Assembly: GCF_900130025.1 (NCBI RefSeq)
Contig: NZ_FQXR01000005.1
Span: forward strand, 62,001-126,000
Source: Sporanaerobacter acetigenes DSM 13106
GTDB taxonomy: Bacteria > Bacillota > Clostridia > Tissierellales > Sporanaerobacteraceae
Length of the DNA stretch: 64,000 nt
Direction: 5' to 3'
In this document: piece after piece, positions 37,920 through 45,673 of the stretch
Numbering within the stretch: position 1 is the stretch's first letter
Layout of the letters: the number at the start of each line of letters is the position of its first letter
Position numbers and translations under genes: made by a program
The notes under the pieces: generated by a model
Database searches by the model: none
Seen by the model: the letters and a program-made list of their open reading frames with translations, nothing else
Told to the model about the DNA's origin: nothing

Positions 37920-38372
37920 ATGAGTGAATACGATTTTACATTAAAAGAGACTGATGGGAAAAATATATCTTTATCAGATTTTAAGGGGAAAAATATAGTG
38001 CTTTATTTTTATCCTAAGGATAATACTTCTGGTTGTACAGCAGAAGCTAGAGAGTTTAGAGATCTGTATGATGAATTTGAAAAATTAGATACTGTAATAC
38101 TTGGAATTAGTCGGGATAGTTTAAAATCTCATGCTAAATTTAGGGGAAAAGAAAATCTGCCATTTTTGCTTTTGAGTGATGAAGATAAAAAAGTTCATGA
38201 ATTGTTCAATGTGATGAAACTTAAGAAGATGTATGGAAAAGAGTACATGGGAGTAGAAAGATCTACATTTATATTTAACAAAGGAGGAGAATTGGTAAAG
38301 AAATTTAGAAATGTAAAGGCAAAAGGTCATGCAGAAAAAGTATTGGAGTATATAAAAGAAGAGTTGAAATAA
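37920..38372 (+). CDS. bcp: Peroxiredoxin of the BCP/PrxQ family
   Basis: A 150-residue thiol peroxidase that reduces hydrogen and organic peroxides in the cytoplasm. The peroxidatic cysteine is C39 in KDNTSGCTAEAREF. In most PrxQ proteins a second, resolving cysteine follows five residues later (GCTxEAC); here that position is R44, so it should work as a one-cysteine enzyme or with an outside thiol. STFIFNKGGELVKKFR near 115 is the usual C-terminal part. CAGGAGGGGAAATAT precedes the ATG. Confidence 0.93.
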   Translation: MSEYDFTLKETDGKNISLSDFKGKNIVLYFYPKDNTSGCTAEAREFRDLYDEFEKLDTVILGISRDSLKSHAKFRGKENLPFLLLSDEDKKVHELFNVMKLKKMYGKEYMGVERSTFIFNKGGELVKKFRNVKAKGHAEKVLEYIKEELK

Positions 38373-38424
38373 ATAAGAGTATTTAAAGCCGTATCTTAAA
38401 TATAGAATTAGAGGAGGAATTTTA

Positions 38425-38931
38425 ATGGATGTTTTATCTGCAATACAAGGAAGAAGGAGTATAAGAAAGTATAGTGATAAACTGGTAGAAGATGAAAAAT
38501 TGTTAGGGGTTTTAGAGGCTGCAAGACTTTCTCCATCTGCAAGGAATCTACAGGAATGGAAGTTTATCGTTGTAAAAGATCCAGAAGTAAAAGAAAAACT
38601 TGTCAAAGCAGCTGATCAACCATTTATTGGAGAGGCTCCAATAATTTTAGTTTGTTGTGGAGAAAACACAAGTGGAATTATGAAATGTGGACAGCCACGT
38701 TATACTATTGATGTATCTATTGCAACTGCATATATGGTGTTGGAAGCATATGAGCAGGGATTAGGTACTTGTTGGCTTGGAAGTTTTGATGAAGATATGG
38801 TGAAAAAGACCTTGGATATCTCTGAAAATGTAAGGGTAGTAGCAATGACCCCACTAGGATATCCTTTGGAATCTCCATCTCAAAGACCAAGAAAAGAACT
38901 TAAAGAAATCATTAGCTATGACAAATATTAA
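38425..38931 (+). CDS. Nitroreductase-family protein, short form
   Basis: A 168-residue FMN-binding oxidoreductase, of normal size for the compact clostridial nitroreductases. FMN motifs are GRRSIRKYSD near residue 8 and ARLSPSARNLQEWKF near 31, and AYEQGLGTCWLGSFDED near 110 is the GxGTCWLG motif. PLGYPLESPSQRPRKEL near the end is typical. It accepts electrons from NAD(P)H; the substrate is unknown. GAGGAGGAATTTTA precedes the ATG. It follows the peroxiredoxin by 52 bases and may be co-expressed as an oxidative or electrophile response. Confidence 0.92.
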   Translation: MDVLSAIQGRRSIRKYSDKLVEDEKLLGVLEAARLSPSARNLQEWKFIVVKDPEVKEKLVKAADQPFIGEAPIILVCCGENTSGIMKCGQPRYTIDVSIATAYMVLEAYEQGLGTCWLGSFDEDMVKKTLDISENVRVVAMTPLGYPLESPSQRPRKELKEIISYDKY

Positions 38932-39115
38932 TGAAAAGAAGAGAATATGAAAATAAATTTTACTAAAAAATAATATAGACTATTGGTAGATATTGTTTTT
39001 GCATTAAAGGAAAATATAGTGAAGGATTTTACAAAAATGCATTAAAAACGTAAAAGCCATTGGAATGGAATTAATGATTAAATGAACATGAGATATATAG
39101 ATAATGATATTTTTA

Positions 39116-39144
39116 TTGACTGTAACCATTTTTTGTGATATATA
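39116..39144 (+). promoter_or_regulatory. Promoter of the rsgA leader
   Basis: TTGACT (39116-39121), a 17-base spacer and TATATA (39139-39144). The predicted transcript starts near 39151 and would run through the leader ORF and two hairpins before rsgA. The sequence from 38932 to 39115 shows nothing else I can name. Confidence 0.65.
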
Positions 39145-39179
39145 TTAAATATGCTTTAAAATGAAAGGGGTGGTGTTAT

Positions 39180-39254
39180 ATGACAAAAAAAGTGTATTTA
39201 TATTTAAAAAAAGCTCATATGATGCTACCTATAGGTCAAAATTTAAGAATTTGA
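39180..39254 (+). CDS. Putative 24-residue leader peptide upstream of rsgA
   Basis: A 24-codon ORF beginning MTKKVYLYLK and ending GQNLRI, with AAAGGGGTGG seven bases before its ATG. That is the best ribosome site in the region and is placed just after a predicted promoter. It ends 8 bases before a terminator-like hairpin, a layout seen in ribosome-dependent attenuators. A longer open frame (39161-39376) in another register overlaps rsgA and is not credible as a protein. Confidence 0.45.
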   Translation: MTKKVYLYLKKAHMMLPIGQNLRI

Positions 39255-39261
39255 TATATTT

Positions 39262-39283
39262 AACTGAAAACTTCAGTTTTTGT
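39262..39283 (+). terminator. Leader hairpin 1 (attenuator-like)
   Basis: AACTGAA-AAC-TTCAGTT followed by TTTTG: a short intrinsic-terminator shape in the 5' region of rsgA, 8 bases after the leader ORF. Confidence 0.6.
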
Positions 39284-39287
39284 TGTG

Positions 39288-39325
39288 CCTTGGTAGTATC
39301 AGTACAAAAATACCAGGGTATTTTT
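39288..39325 (+). terminator. Leader hairpin 2 (attenuator-like)
   Basis: CCTTGGTA pairs with TACCAGGG (one G-U pair) across a 15-base loop and is followed by TATTTTTA. It is the second terminator-like hairpin before rsgA. Confidence 0.5.
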
Positions 39326-39356
39326 ATGCCCAAAATAGAAATGGGAGGCAGCAAAA

Positions 39357-40370
39357 TTGAAGGAAAAATTAATTAAGCTTGGCTTAAATGATAGAATATT
39401 TAAAGAGTTCAAAGATAATTTTAGAGATTTATATTTAGGAAGAGTAGTAGCGGAATATAAGGGACTATATAAAATTGCAACAGAAGAAGATATTATATTG
39501 GCTCAAGTATCTGGAAAAATGGTTCACAATGTGGTTAGTAAGAGCTCTTATCCTGCAGTTGGCGATTGGGTAGTGGTTGATAGAACAAGTAATAGTACTG
39601 GAAATGGACAAATACATTGGATATTTCCTAGAAAAAGTGTTCTTTCGAGAAAAGTTGCAGGAAAACAGTTAAATGAACAAATAATAGTTTCAAATATTGA
39701 TACCATCTTTATTTGTATGTCTGCAAATAAAGATTTCAATCCAAGAAAACTTGAAAGGTATATAAGTATTGGATGGAATAGTGGAGCAATGCCAGTGATT
39801 ATAATCACAAAAATAGATTTAAATCATGATATAGAAAATATAAAAAATGAAATAGCTAAAATAGCTATAGGATTAGAAATTATATACTTTAGTTCTATTA
39901 CGGGAGAAGGGTTTGATGAATTAATTAAATATACTACTTCGGGAAAAACTATAGCATTTATTGGCTCATCTGGAGTTGGAAAGTCTACACTTATAAATGT
40001 ACTACTTGGAGAAAACAAACAAAAAGTTAATGACATTCGGCTAGAAGATGATAAGGGAAGGCATACTACGACTCATAGAGAATTGATGGTATTGCCAAAT
40101 GGCTGTATGGTTATTGATACTCCAGGGATGAGAGAAATTCAGCTTTTAGATGAAAGTGCAGGAGTAGATGATTCTTTCAAAGATATATTGGAATTAGCAA
40201 AAAAGTGTAAGTTTTCCGATTGCAGACACGACAAAGAGCCTGGTTGTGCTGTATTAGCTGCTATAGATGAAGGAATAATTTCAAAACAAAGATTGGATAG
40301 TTACAATAAATTAAAACGTGAGACTGAATATATAAAAAGAAAGCTTAACAAAAAATCTAAATCGAAGTAA
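39357..40370 (+). CDS. rsgA: Ribosome small subunit-dependent GTPase RsgA
   Basis: A 337-residue circularly permuted GTPase that checks maturation of the 30S subunit. An OB-fold domain (about 1-75) comes first, then the GTPase motifs in permuted order: G4 ITKIDL near residue 145, G1 GSSGVGKST near 205, and G3 DTPGMRE near 260. The C-terminal zinc site is CKFSDCRHDKEPGC near 285. The start is TTG 39357 behind GGGAGG. The gene has an unusual structured leader with a small ORF and two hairpins, which suggests control by transcription attenuation. Confidence 0.95.
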   Translation: MKEKLIKLGLNDRIFKEFKDNFRDLYLGRVVAEYKGLYKIATEEDIILAQVSGKMVHNVVSKSSYPAVGDWVVVDRTSNSTGNGQIHWIFPRKSVLSRKVAGKQLNEQIIVSNIDTIFICMSANKDFNPRKLERYISIGWNSGAMPVIIITKIDLNHDIENIKNEIAKIAIGLEIIYFSSITGEGFDELIKYTTSGKTIAFIGSSGVGKSTLINVLLGENKQKVNDIRLEDDKGRHTTTHRELMVLPNGCMVIDTPGMREIQLLDESAGVDDSFKDILELAKKCKFSDCRHDKEPGCAVLAAIDEGIISKQRLDSYNKLKRETEYIKRKLNKKSKSK

Positions 40371-40505
40371 AGAGATGTTGGAATTTTACGTTAGCTTTGG
40401 TGCTGATATATATTTATAATAGAAGGTAAAAGATTTTTTAAATCAAATGGGATTGAAAATTGGGAAATAAGACATGGGACTCATTATACGACGAGGAGGA
40501 TTGCA

Positions 40506-41018
40506 ATGAATAAAGAGAATATTTATTCAACTTCTATAGAAGGTTTCACTATAAGATTTGCAACTATAGATGACACTAAATTGATTCTTCAATTTATAAA
40601 GGATTTGGCTGAATATGAAAAGCTTTTAGATGAGGTCACTGCTACTGAGGAAATTCTTAAAAAATCTATATTTGAAAAAGGACAAGCTGAAGTTGTTATT
40701 GGAGAGTACGATGGAGAAGCAGTGGGATTTGCATTGTTCTTTCACAATTTTTCAACTTTTTTGGGTAAAGCAAATTTGTATTTAGAGGATCTTTTTGTTA
40801 AGCCTGAAATGAGAGGAAAAGGATTTGGGAAAGCGCTTCTATCTTTTTTAGGTAAAATTGCTATAGATAGGGATTGTGGCAGACTTGACTGGTGGTGTCT
40901 TGATTGGAATACTTCATCTATTGAATTTTACAAGGAAATGGGTGCAAAGCCAATGTCAGATTGGACTGTATATAGAGTAGAAGGCCCAAAACTTAAAGAA
41001 CTAGCTGACAAGCTTTGA
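40506..41018 (+). CDS. GNAT-family N-acetyltransferase
   Basis: A 170-residue acetyltransferase related to the diamine/spermidine acetyltransferases of this family. LYLEDLFVKPEMRGKGFGKALL near residue 97 is the acetyl-CoA-binding motif A, and CLDWNTSSIEFYKEMGAK near 137 is motif B. It transfers acetyl groups to an amine; the LEDLFV and DWN features fit polyamine or thialysine acetyltransferases. GAGGAGGATTGCA precedes the ATG. Confidence 0.88.
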   Translation: MNKENIYSTSIEGFTIRFATIDDTKLILQFIKDLAEYEKLLDEVTATEEILKKSIFEKGQAEVVIGEYDGEAVGFALFFHNFSTFLGKANLYLEDLFVKPEMRGKGFGKALLSFLGKIAIDRDCGRLDWWCLDWNTSSIEFYKEMGAKPMSDWTVYRVEGPKLKELADKL

Positions 41019-41044
41019 TAAATTTAGATTAGAGGTGAATTTAC

Positions 41045-41548
41045 TTGCTGATAGAAAAGGCTAAAAAAGAAGATACCATGTCTATTCATAGTATTTCAAA
41101 AGAACTCAATATAAAGTATATAAAAAATAGGGAAAATGGAGTTTTATTGAGGATAATACCTAAAGAATTTATAGAGGACAATATTGAAAATTTTATAGTT
41201 GCCAGGATTAATAAAGATGTTGTAGGATTTTTGTGGTTTAGTACTGAATACCCTAAGGATATGCTTGAATATACTGAATTGAAGGCAAATATAGATGGTT
41301 GTATATATAGTGAACAGATAGGTGTTAAGAGAGAATTTCAAGGGCAACATATTGGAAAAGAACTGTATAGATTTTTAAAAAATAAATATAATGATAAGGG
41401 AATATTGGTATTTGTAAATACAGCTCCAGAAAAAAATATAGCTTCATTGTCTTTTCATAATAGCATAGGATTTAAAACAGTTGGAGAATTTTATAGAGAG
41501 GATTTTTGTGGATTTAAAGATTATAAAGCTAATTTGTTAAAGCTATAG
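41045..41548 (+). CDS. GNAT-family N-acetyltransferase
   Basis: A 167-residue acetyltransferase. IYSEQIGVKREFQGQHIGKEL near residue 85 is motif A with the Q/RxxGxG/A-type loop, and ASLSFHNSIGFKTVGEFYRE near 138 is motif B. The start is TTG 41045 behind GAGGTGA. It lies 26 bases after another GNAT gene, and the two are probably co-transcribed. The substrate is unknown, although the ending is typical of small-molecule acetyltransferases. Confidence 0.85.
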   Translation: MLIEKAKKEDTMSIHSISKELNIKYIKNRENGVLLRIIPKEFIEDNIENFIVARINKDVVGFLWFSTEYPKDMLEYTELKANIDGCIYSEQIGVKREFQGQHIGKELYRFLKNKYNDKGILVFVNTAPEKNIASLSFHNSIGFKTVGEFYREDFCGFKDYKANLLKL

Positions 41549-41593
41549 AAAGAACATGCTTATATACAAAAAATGAATTTTGGGGGGTTTTTT

Positions 41594-42727
41594 ATGCAAT
41601 ATAGAAATTTTACTAAGGATAATCTGAAGGTGTCAGCTCTTGGTTTTGGATGTATGCGTTTTCCAATACTAGACAATGATTCTAGCAAAATAAATAAAGA
41701 AAAAGCTATAGAAATGGTTAGATATGCCATAGATAATGGAGTCAATTATGTTGATACAGCTTACCCTTATCATCAAGGCAATAGTGAGTATGTAGTAGGT
41801 AAAGCTCTTAAAGATGGTTATAGGGAAAAAACATATTTGGCAACGAAACTTCCTGTTTGGTTGACAAATAGCTATGAAGATTTTAACAAATATTTAGATG
41901 AACAACTATGTAAACTTGATACAGATTATATTGATTTTTATTTATTGCATAGTCTAGATAAAAGATCCTGGGATAAGATTAAGAGCTTAGATGTTTTGAA
42001 ATTTTTAGATGAAGCTAAGAAAAGTCGAAAAATTAAATATGCAGGTTTTTCATTCCATGATGAATTAGATGTATTTAAAGAAATTGTTGATTCCTATGAC
42101 TGGGATTTTTGTCAGATACAATTGAATTATTTAGATAGAGACTATCAAGCTGGGGAAGAAGGGCTTAGATATGCCCATGAAAAAGGTCTATCTGTAGTTA
42201 TAATGGAGCCTGTGAAGGGCGGGAAATTGTCAAAGCCATCAGACGAAATTAAAGCCATATGGGATTTAAATGATATAAAAAGAACTCCTTCTGAATGGGC
42301 TATTAGATGGGTATTAAACCATGATGAAGTATCAGTTATGTTGAGTGGTATGTCTATTATGAATCAGGTAAAGGAAAATATACAAACTGTTTCCAGTACT
42401 CTACCTAATTCTTTAAAGGAAACAGAGCTTAAATTGATAGATAAAGTTACAAGCGTTTATAAGAAAAAGATTAAAGTTGGTTGTACCGGTTGTGAATACT
42501 GTCTTCCTTGTCCACAAAACGTGAATATTCCAGATATTTTTGACATATACAACAGTGTATATGTCTTTGGGGTAGAGGAAAATTCTAAAAAAATATATAA
42601 GTCTTATATAGAAAAAGAAATGGATGCTTCTAGATGTGTAGAATGTGGAAAGTGTGAAGCTATTTGCCCTCAAAATATTGAAATAAGAAAACATCTTAAA
42701 GTGGCTCACAACATTTTAAGTGAATAG
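41594..42727 (+). CDS. Aldo/keto reductase with C-terminal ferredoxin domain
   Basis: A 377-residue oxidoreductase. The N-terminal barrel (about 1-275) has GFGCMRFP, VDTAYPYHQGNSE with the catalytic tyrosine, and DFYLLHSL. The C-terminal domain has two 4Fe-4S motifs, CTGCEYCLPCPQNV near residue 295 and CVECGKCEAICPQNI near 345. This two-part form is common in anaerobes and probably passes electrons from iron-sulfur proteins to the barrel. ATG 41594 follows TTGGGGGG at the right spacing; ATG 41573 precedes that site and is rejected. The substrate is unknown. Confidence 0.92.
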   Translation: MQYRNFTKDNLKVSALGFGCMRFPILDNDSSKINKEKAIEMVRYAIDNGVNYVDTAYPYHQGNSEYVVGKALKDGYREKTYLATKLPVWLTNSYEDFNKYLDEQLCKLDTDYIDFYLLHSLDKRSWDKIKSLDVLKFLDEAKKSRKIKYAGFSFHDELDVFKEIVDSYDWDFCQIQLNYLDRDYQAGEEGLRYAHEKGLSVVIMEPVKGGKLSKPSDEIKAIWDLNDIKRTPSEWAIRWVLNHDEVSVMLSGMSIMNQVKENIQTVSSTLPNSLKETELKLIDKVTSVYKKKIKVGCTGCEYCLPCPQNVNIPDIFDIYNSVYVFGVEENSKKIYKSYIEKEMDASRCVECGKCEAICPQNIEIRKHLKVAHNILSE

Positions 42728-42819
42728 ATTCATGATTTTATGTCTTTCTTAAATCTATGGTGAGAATAATTTTTTTGGGGTAATATATTATTGAACGAGA
42801 ATGCAAAGGAGTTGATATA

Positions 42820-43989
42820 TTGTTAAATTTTAATTATTCTATACCTACAAAAATTTTTTTCGGGAAAGGTCAAATTGAAGTATTAGGAAAACAAATAAAA
42901 GAATACTCATCTAAGGTGCTTTTGACTTATGGAGGTGGAAGTATCAAGAGAAACGGTGTTTATGATGATGTTGTGAGAGTATTAAAAAGCGAAGGCATTG
43001 AGTTTTATGAATTAGGAGGAATAGATCCAAATCCAAGAATAGATAGTGTGAGAGAAGGCATTAAAATATGTAGGGAAGAAGGAATAGATTTTATTTTAGC
43101 TGTAGGTGGAGGAAGTACCATTGATTGTTCTAAAGTAATAGCTGCTGGATATTATTATGATGGGGATCCATGGGATTTAGTCATAGATAAAGCTAAAATA
43201 GAAAAATCTCTTCCAATAGGTGCAGTACTTACTTTAGCTGCTACAGGTTCAGAAATGGATTCAGGAGCAGTCATAACTAATATGGAGACCAAACAGAAAC
43301 TAGGGGTAGGTCATCCATCTATGGCACCTAAATTTTCCATATTAGATCCAACTTATACTTTTACAGTACCTAAAAGCCAGACAGCAGCTGGGGTTGCTGA
43401 TATTATGAGTCATACTTTTGAAAATTATTTCACTTTAAACGATGGTGCTTATTTACAAAATAGATTGGCAGAAGCAGTTCTGAAAACTTGTATCAATTAC
43501 GGGAAATTAGCTATTGATAAACCAGAAAACTATGAAGCAAGAGCAAATATCATGTGGGCTTCAAGTCTTGCTATAAATGGTCTTTTATCTTATGGGAAAA
43601 AACCAGTATGGAGTGTCCATGCTATGGAACATGAGTTGTCTGCACATTATGACATAACTCATGGAGTAGGGCTAGCGATACTTACCCCCCATTGGATGGA
43701 GTATGTTTTAGATGATGAAAGAGTAGATAAATTTGTTGAATATGGTGTTAATGTATGGGAAATTGACAAAGATAAGGGTAAATATGCTATAGCCCATGAG
43801 GCTATAGATAAAACAAAAGAATTCTTTATTTCTTTGGGAATACCAATGAGTTTAAGAGAAGTTGGTATAGGAGAAGAAAATCTAGAAAAAATGGCCAGAG
43901 CAGCTATATACCATAAGGGTGGAACGGTAGGAAATTTCAAACCATTAATTTATGAGGATGTACTAGAAATATATAAAGCTGCTTTATAA
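42820..43989 (+). CDS. Iron-containing alcohol dehydrogenase (butanol dehydrogenase-like)
   Basis: A 389-residue group III alcohol dehydrogenase, similar to clostridial BdhA/BdhB and E. coli YqhD. The NAD(P) site is AVGGGSTIDCSKVIA near residue 93, and the metal region includes HTFENYF near 203 and HAMEHELSAHYDITHGVGLAI near 268, with the ligand histidines. It reduces aldehydes to alcohols. The start is TTG 42820 behind AAAGGAGTTG. It follows the aldo/keto reductase by 92 bases. A terminator follows. Confidence 0.94.
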   Translation: MLNFNYSIPTKIFFGKGQIEVLGKQIKEYSSKVLLTYGGGSIKRNGVYDDVVRVLKSEGIEFYELGGIDPNPRIDSVREGIKICREEGIDFILAVGGGSTIDCSKVIAAGYYYDGDPWDLVIDKAKIEKSLPIGAVLTLAATGSEMDSGAVITNMETKQKLGVGHPSMAPKFSILDPTYTFTVPKSQTAAGVADIMSHTFENYFTLNDGAYLQNRLAEAVLKTCINYGKLAIDKPENYEARANIMWASSLAINGLLSYGKKPVWSVHAMEHELSAHYDITHGVGLAILTPHWMEYVLDDERVDKFVEYGVNVWEIDKDKGKYAIAHEAIDKTKEFFISLGIPMSLREVGIGEENLEKMARAAIYHKGGTVGNFKPLIYEDVLEIYKAAL

Positions 43990-44035
43990 AAAAGGCTTCC
44001 ATTGAAAACATTTAAAATCAAAGTAGCCTTTTTTG
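43988..44035 (+). terminator. Terminator after the alcohol dehydrogenase gene
   Basis: AAAAAAGGCT pairs with AGCCTTTTTT across a 27-base loop, which begins at the stop codon. Confidence 0.7.
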
Positions 44036-44061
44036 AAACCTATTTAGGAAAGTTTTATATT
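44033..44061 (+). promoter_or_regulatory. Promoter of the candidate small RNA
   Basis: TTGAAA (44033-44038), a 17-base spacer and TATATT (44056-44061). A 10-bp inverted repeat, TAGGAAAGTT at 44045-44054 and AACTTTCCTA at 44074-44083, spans the -10 and the predicted start, like an operator. Confidence 0.5.
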
Positions 44062-44065
44062 AAAG

Positions 44066-44147
44066 AAAACTAGAACTTTCCTATGTGTTATAAGAAATAG
44101 TTTTGTATAAAAGATGGAGTGAGTATTGATTCTCACTCCATCTTTTT
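44066..44147 (+). ncRNA. Candidate small RNA (about 80 nt)
   Basis: Between two protein genes and after the alcohol dehydrogenase terminator lies a free-standing unit: a promoter (44033-44061), a 5' stem AAAACTA (44066-44072) with TAGTTTT (44098-44104), and a strong intrinsic terminator, GATGGAGTGAG with CTCACTCCATC plus TTTTT (44112-44147). No ORF is present, so the terminator has no protein gene to serve. It does not match a known RNA family that I recognise. Confidence 0.4.
44111..44147 (+). terminator. Strong terminator with no upstream protein gene
   Basis: An 11-bp stem GATGGAGTGAG / CTCACTCCATC with an 8-base loop and TTTTT. It closes the candidate small RNA. Confidence 0.9.
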
Positions 44148-44196
44148 CCACGGAAGATGTAACTTCTTTGTAACCCAATCATGTGACAAAAATAGT

Positions 44197-44212
44197 ATCC
44201 TGTATATAGGAT
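44197..44212 (+). promoter_or_regulatory. Small palindrome before the deacetylase gene
   Basis: ATCCT-GTATAT-AGGAT lies 28 bases before the start codon, near the expected promoter. It may be an operator; no regulator is identified. Confidence 0.3.
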
Positions 44213-44240
44213 GACAAAACAAGACATGAGGTGACATAGT

Positions 44241-45257
44241 ATGAGAAATTCAAGAGGATATAAAATCGAACAAAGAAGGAGACAGAGGAGAAGAAGAAGA
44301 TTTTTAACGTTTACGTTTTTAATTGTATTTATCCTATTTATAGGAATAGGTATTGACATAGGAAACAAACTAGTGATGAGATCTGCAGAGGCAGAAGAAG
44401 TAGAACTAAAAAAGAAGGAAATAAAAGAGGAAAAGGAAGAATTAAAAATTCCTGCCAAAAGAAAGATAGTATTGAAGGAAGTAAAAAAAGAGGACAAGTC
44501 CAAGGATAAGCCTAAAGAAAAAACTGAAGTGAAAGAGCAAACTGCTAAGGAAAATACAAATCAAAACAATATTACTCAAAAGGAAGAAAAAAATCCTAAA
44601 GAAGAAAATGAAAAAAAAGAAGATATAGTTGAACAAGCTCCAGTTGAAGAGAAAACTAATAAAAATAAAAAAATAGCTTATTTAACTTTTGATGATGGGC
44701 CCTCAAAAAATGTCACTCCTCAGATATTAGATATATTAGATAGATATAATATCAAGGCAACTTTTTTCACCATTGGCTATTTAGCAGAACAGAATCCAGA
44801 GTTAGTAAAAAGAGAATATGAAAGTGGACATGCCATTGGAAATCATACTTATTCTCACAATTATAAATATATATATAAAAGTACCGACAATTTCATTGCC
44901 GATTTGGACAAGTCTGAAAAGGTTCTAAAAAATATATTGGGAGAAGATTTCAAGACAAATGTCATCAGATTTCCAGGTGGTTCTCATGGAAACAAGAAAA
45001 AGCCTTTTGTAAAAGCTGTGGAAGCTAATGGAATTCCATATGTTGATTGGAATGCACTAAATGGAGATGCAGAAGGACACAATATACCAAAGGATAAATT
45101 AGTTCAAAGATTTAAAAGTACCGCAAAAGGAAAAGATAAGCTTATAATACTTATGCACGATGCAGGTGCTAAAAAGACTACAGTTGCTGCACTTCCTGAG
45201 ATTTTAGATTATTTGATAAGTCAAGGGTATGAGTTTAGAATATTTGATGGAAAATAA
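44241..45257 (+). CDS. Membrane-anchored polysaccharide deacetylase
   Basis: A 338-residue protein with a basic N-terminus (RRRQRRRRR), one membrane segment at about residues 21-41, a Lys/Glu-rich linker (about 48-140), and a NodB-type deacetylase domain. Catalytic motifs are YLTFDDGPS near residue 147 (base and metal aspartates), GHAIGNHTYSH near 200 (metal histidines), RFPGGSHG near 240 and LIILMHDAG near 305. It should remove acetyl groups from peptidoglycan GlcNAc or another cell-wall polymer outside the membrane. The charged linker spans the wall zone. GAGGTGACATAGT precedes the ATG. Confidence 0.93.
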   Translation: MRNSRGYKIEQRRRQRRRRRFLTFTFLIVFILFIGIGIDIGNKLVMRSAEAEEVELKKKEIKEEKEELKIPAKRKIVLKEVKKEDKSKDKPKEKTEVKEQTAKENTNQNNITQKEEKNPKEENEKKEDIVEQAPVEEKTNKNKKIAYLTFDDGPSKNVTPQILDILDRYNIKATFFTIGYLAEQNPELVKREYESGHAIGNHTYSHNYKYIYKSTDNFIADLDKSEKVLKNILGEDFKTNVIRFPGGSHGNKKKPFVKAVEANGIPYVDWNALNGDAEGHNIPKDKLVQRFKSTAKGKDKLIILMHDAGAKKTTVAALPEILDYLISQGYEFRIFDGK

Positions 45258-45313
45258 ATTAGTAATATAATAAAATATGATTAAATAAAAATGTATTAGA
45301 GGTGATTGTTCAT

Positions 45314-45634
45314 ATGATAACAACTACAACACCAAGTGTTGAAGGCAAGAAGATAGTAGAATATAAGGGAATTGTATTTGGAGAAGTGGTTTCTGGTGTC
45401 AATTTTTTAAAGGATTTTGCAGCTGGACTTAGCAATTTCTTTGGCGGAAGATCGAATTCTTATGAGGGTGAATTAATAGAAGCTAGAGAAGCGGCTATAA
45501 GAGAAATGGAGGACAGGGCTGCCGAAATAGGAGCCAATGCAGTAGTTGGAGTTGATATAGACTATGAAGTATTAGGTCAAGGTGGAGATATGCTCATGGT
45601 GACAGCTTCAGGAACAGCGGTAATAGTTGAATAA
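45314..45634 (+). CDS. YbjQ family protein (DUF74)
   Basis: A 106-residue YbjQ/DUF74 protein. Hallmarks are [21 protein letters not shown] at the start, [20 protein letters not shown] in the middle, and [17 protein letters not shown] near residue 75. The family forms ring-shaped pentamers and is annotated as a putative heavy-metal-binding domain; the function is not established. ATG 45314 is chosen because GAGGTGAT (45299-45306) is correctly placed; GTG 45302 lies within that site. Confidence 0.92.
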   Translation: MITTTTPSVEGKKIVEYKGIVFGEVVSGVNFLKDFAAGLSNFFGGRSNSYEGELIEAREAAIREMEDRAAEIGANAVVGVDIDYEVLGQGGDMLMVTASGTAVIVE

Positions 45635-45673
45635 AATAAAAATCAGACAAGATTTCTTGTCTGATTTTTATTT
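45633..45673. terminator. Bidirectional terminator
   Basis: AAATAAAAATCAGACAAGA pairs with its complement after TT, ending at 45673. It sits between the convergent YbjQ and DUF4179 genes and overlaps the last codons of the latter. Confidence 0.9.

Noticed and set aside
39161-39376. 71-codon frame upstream of rsgA as a protein gene
   Set aside because: It overlaps the rsgA start, runs through both hairpins, and matches nothing. The better reading of this region is a short leader ORF in another frame plus hairpins.
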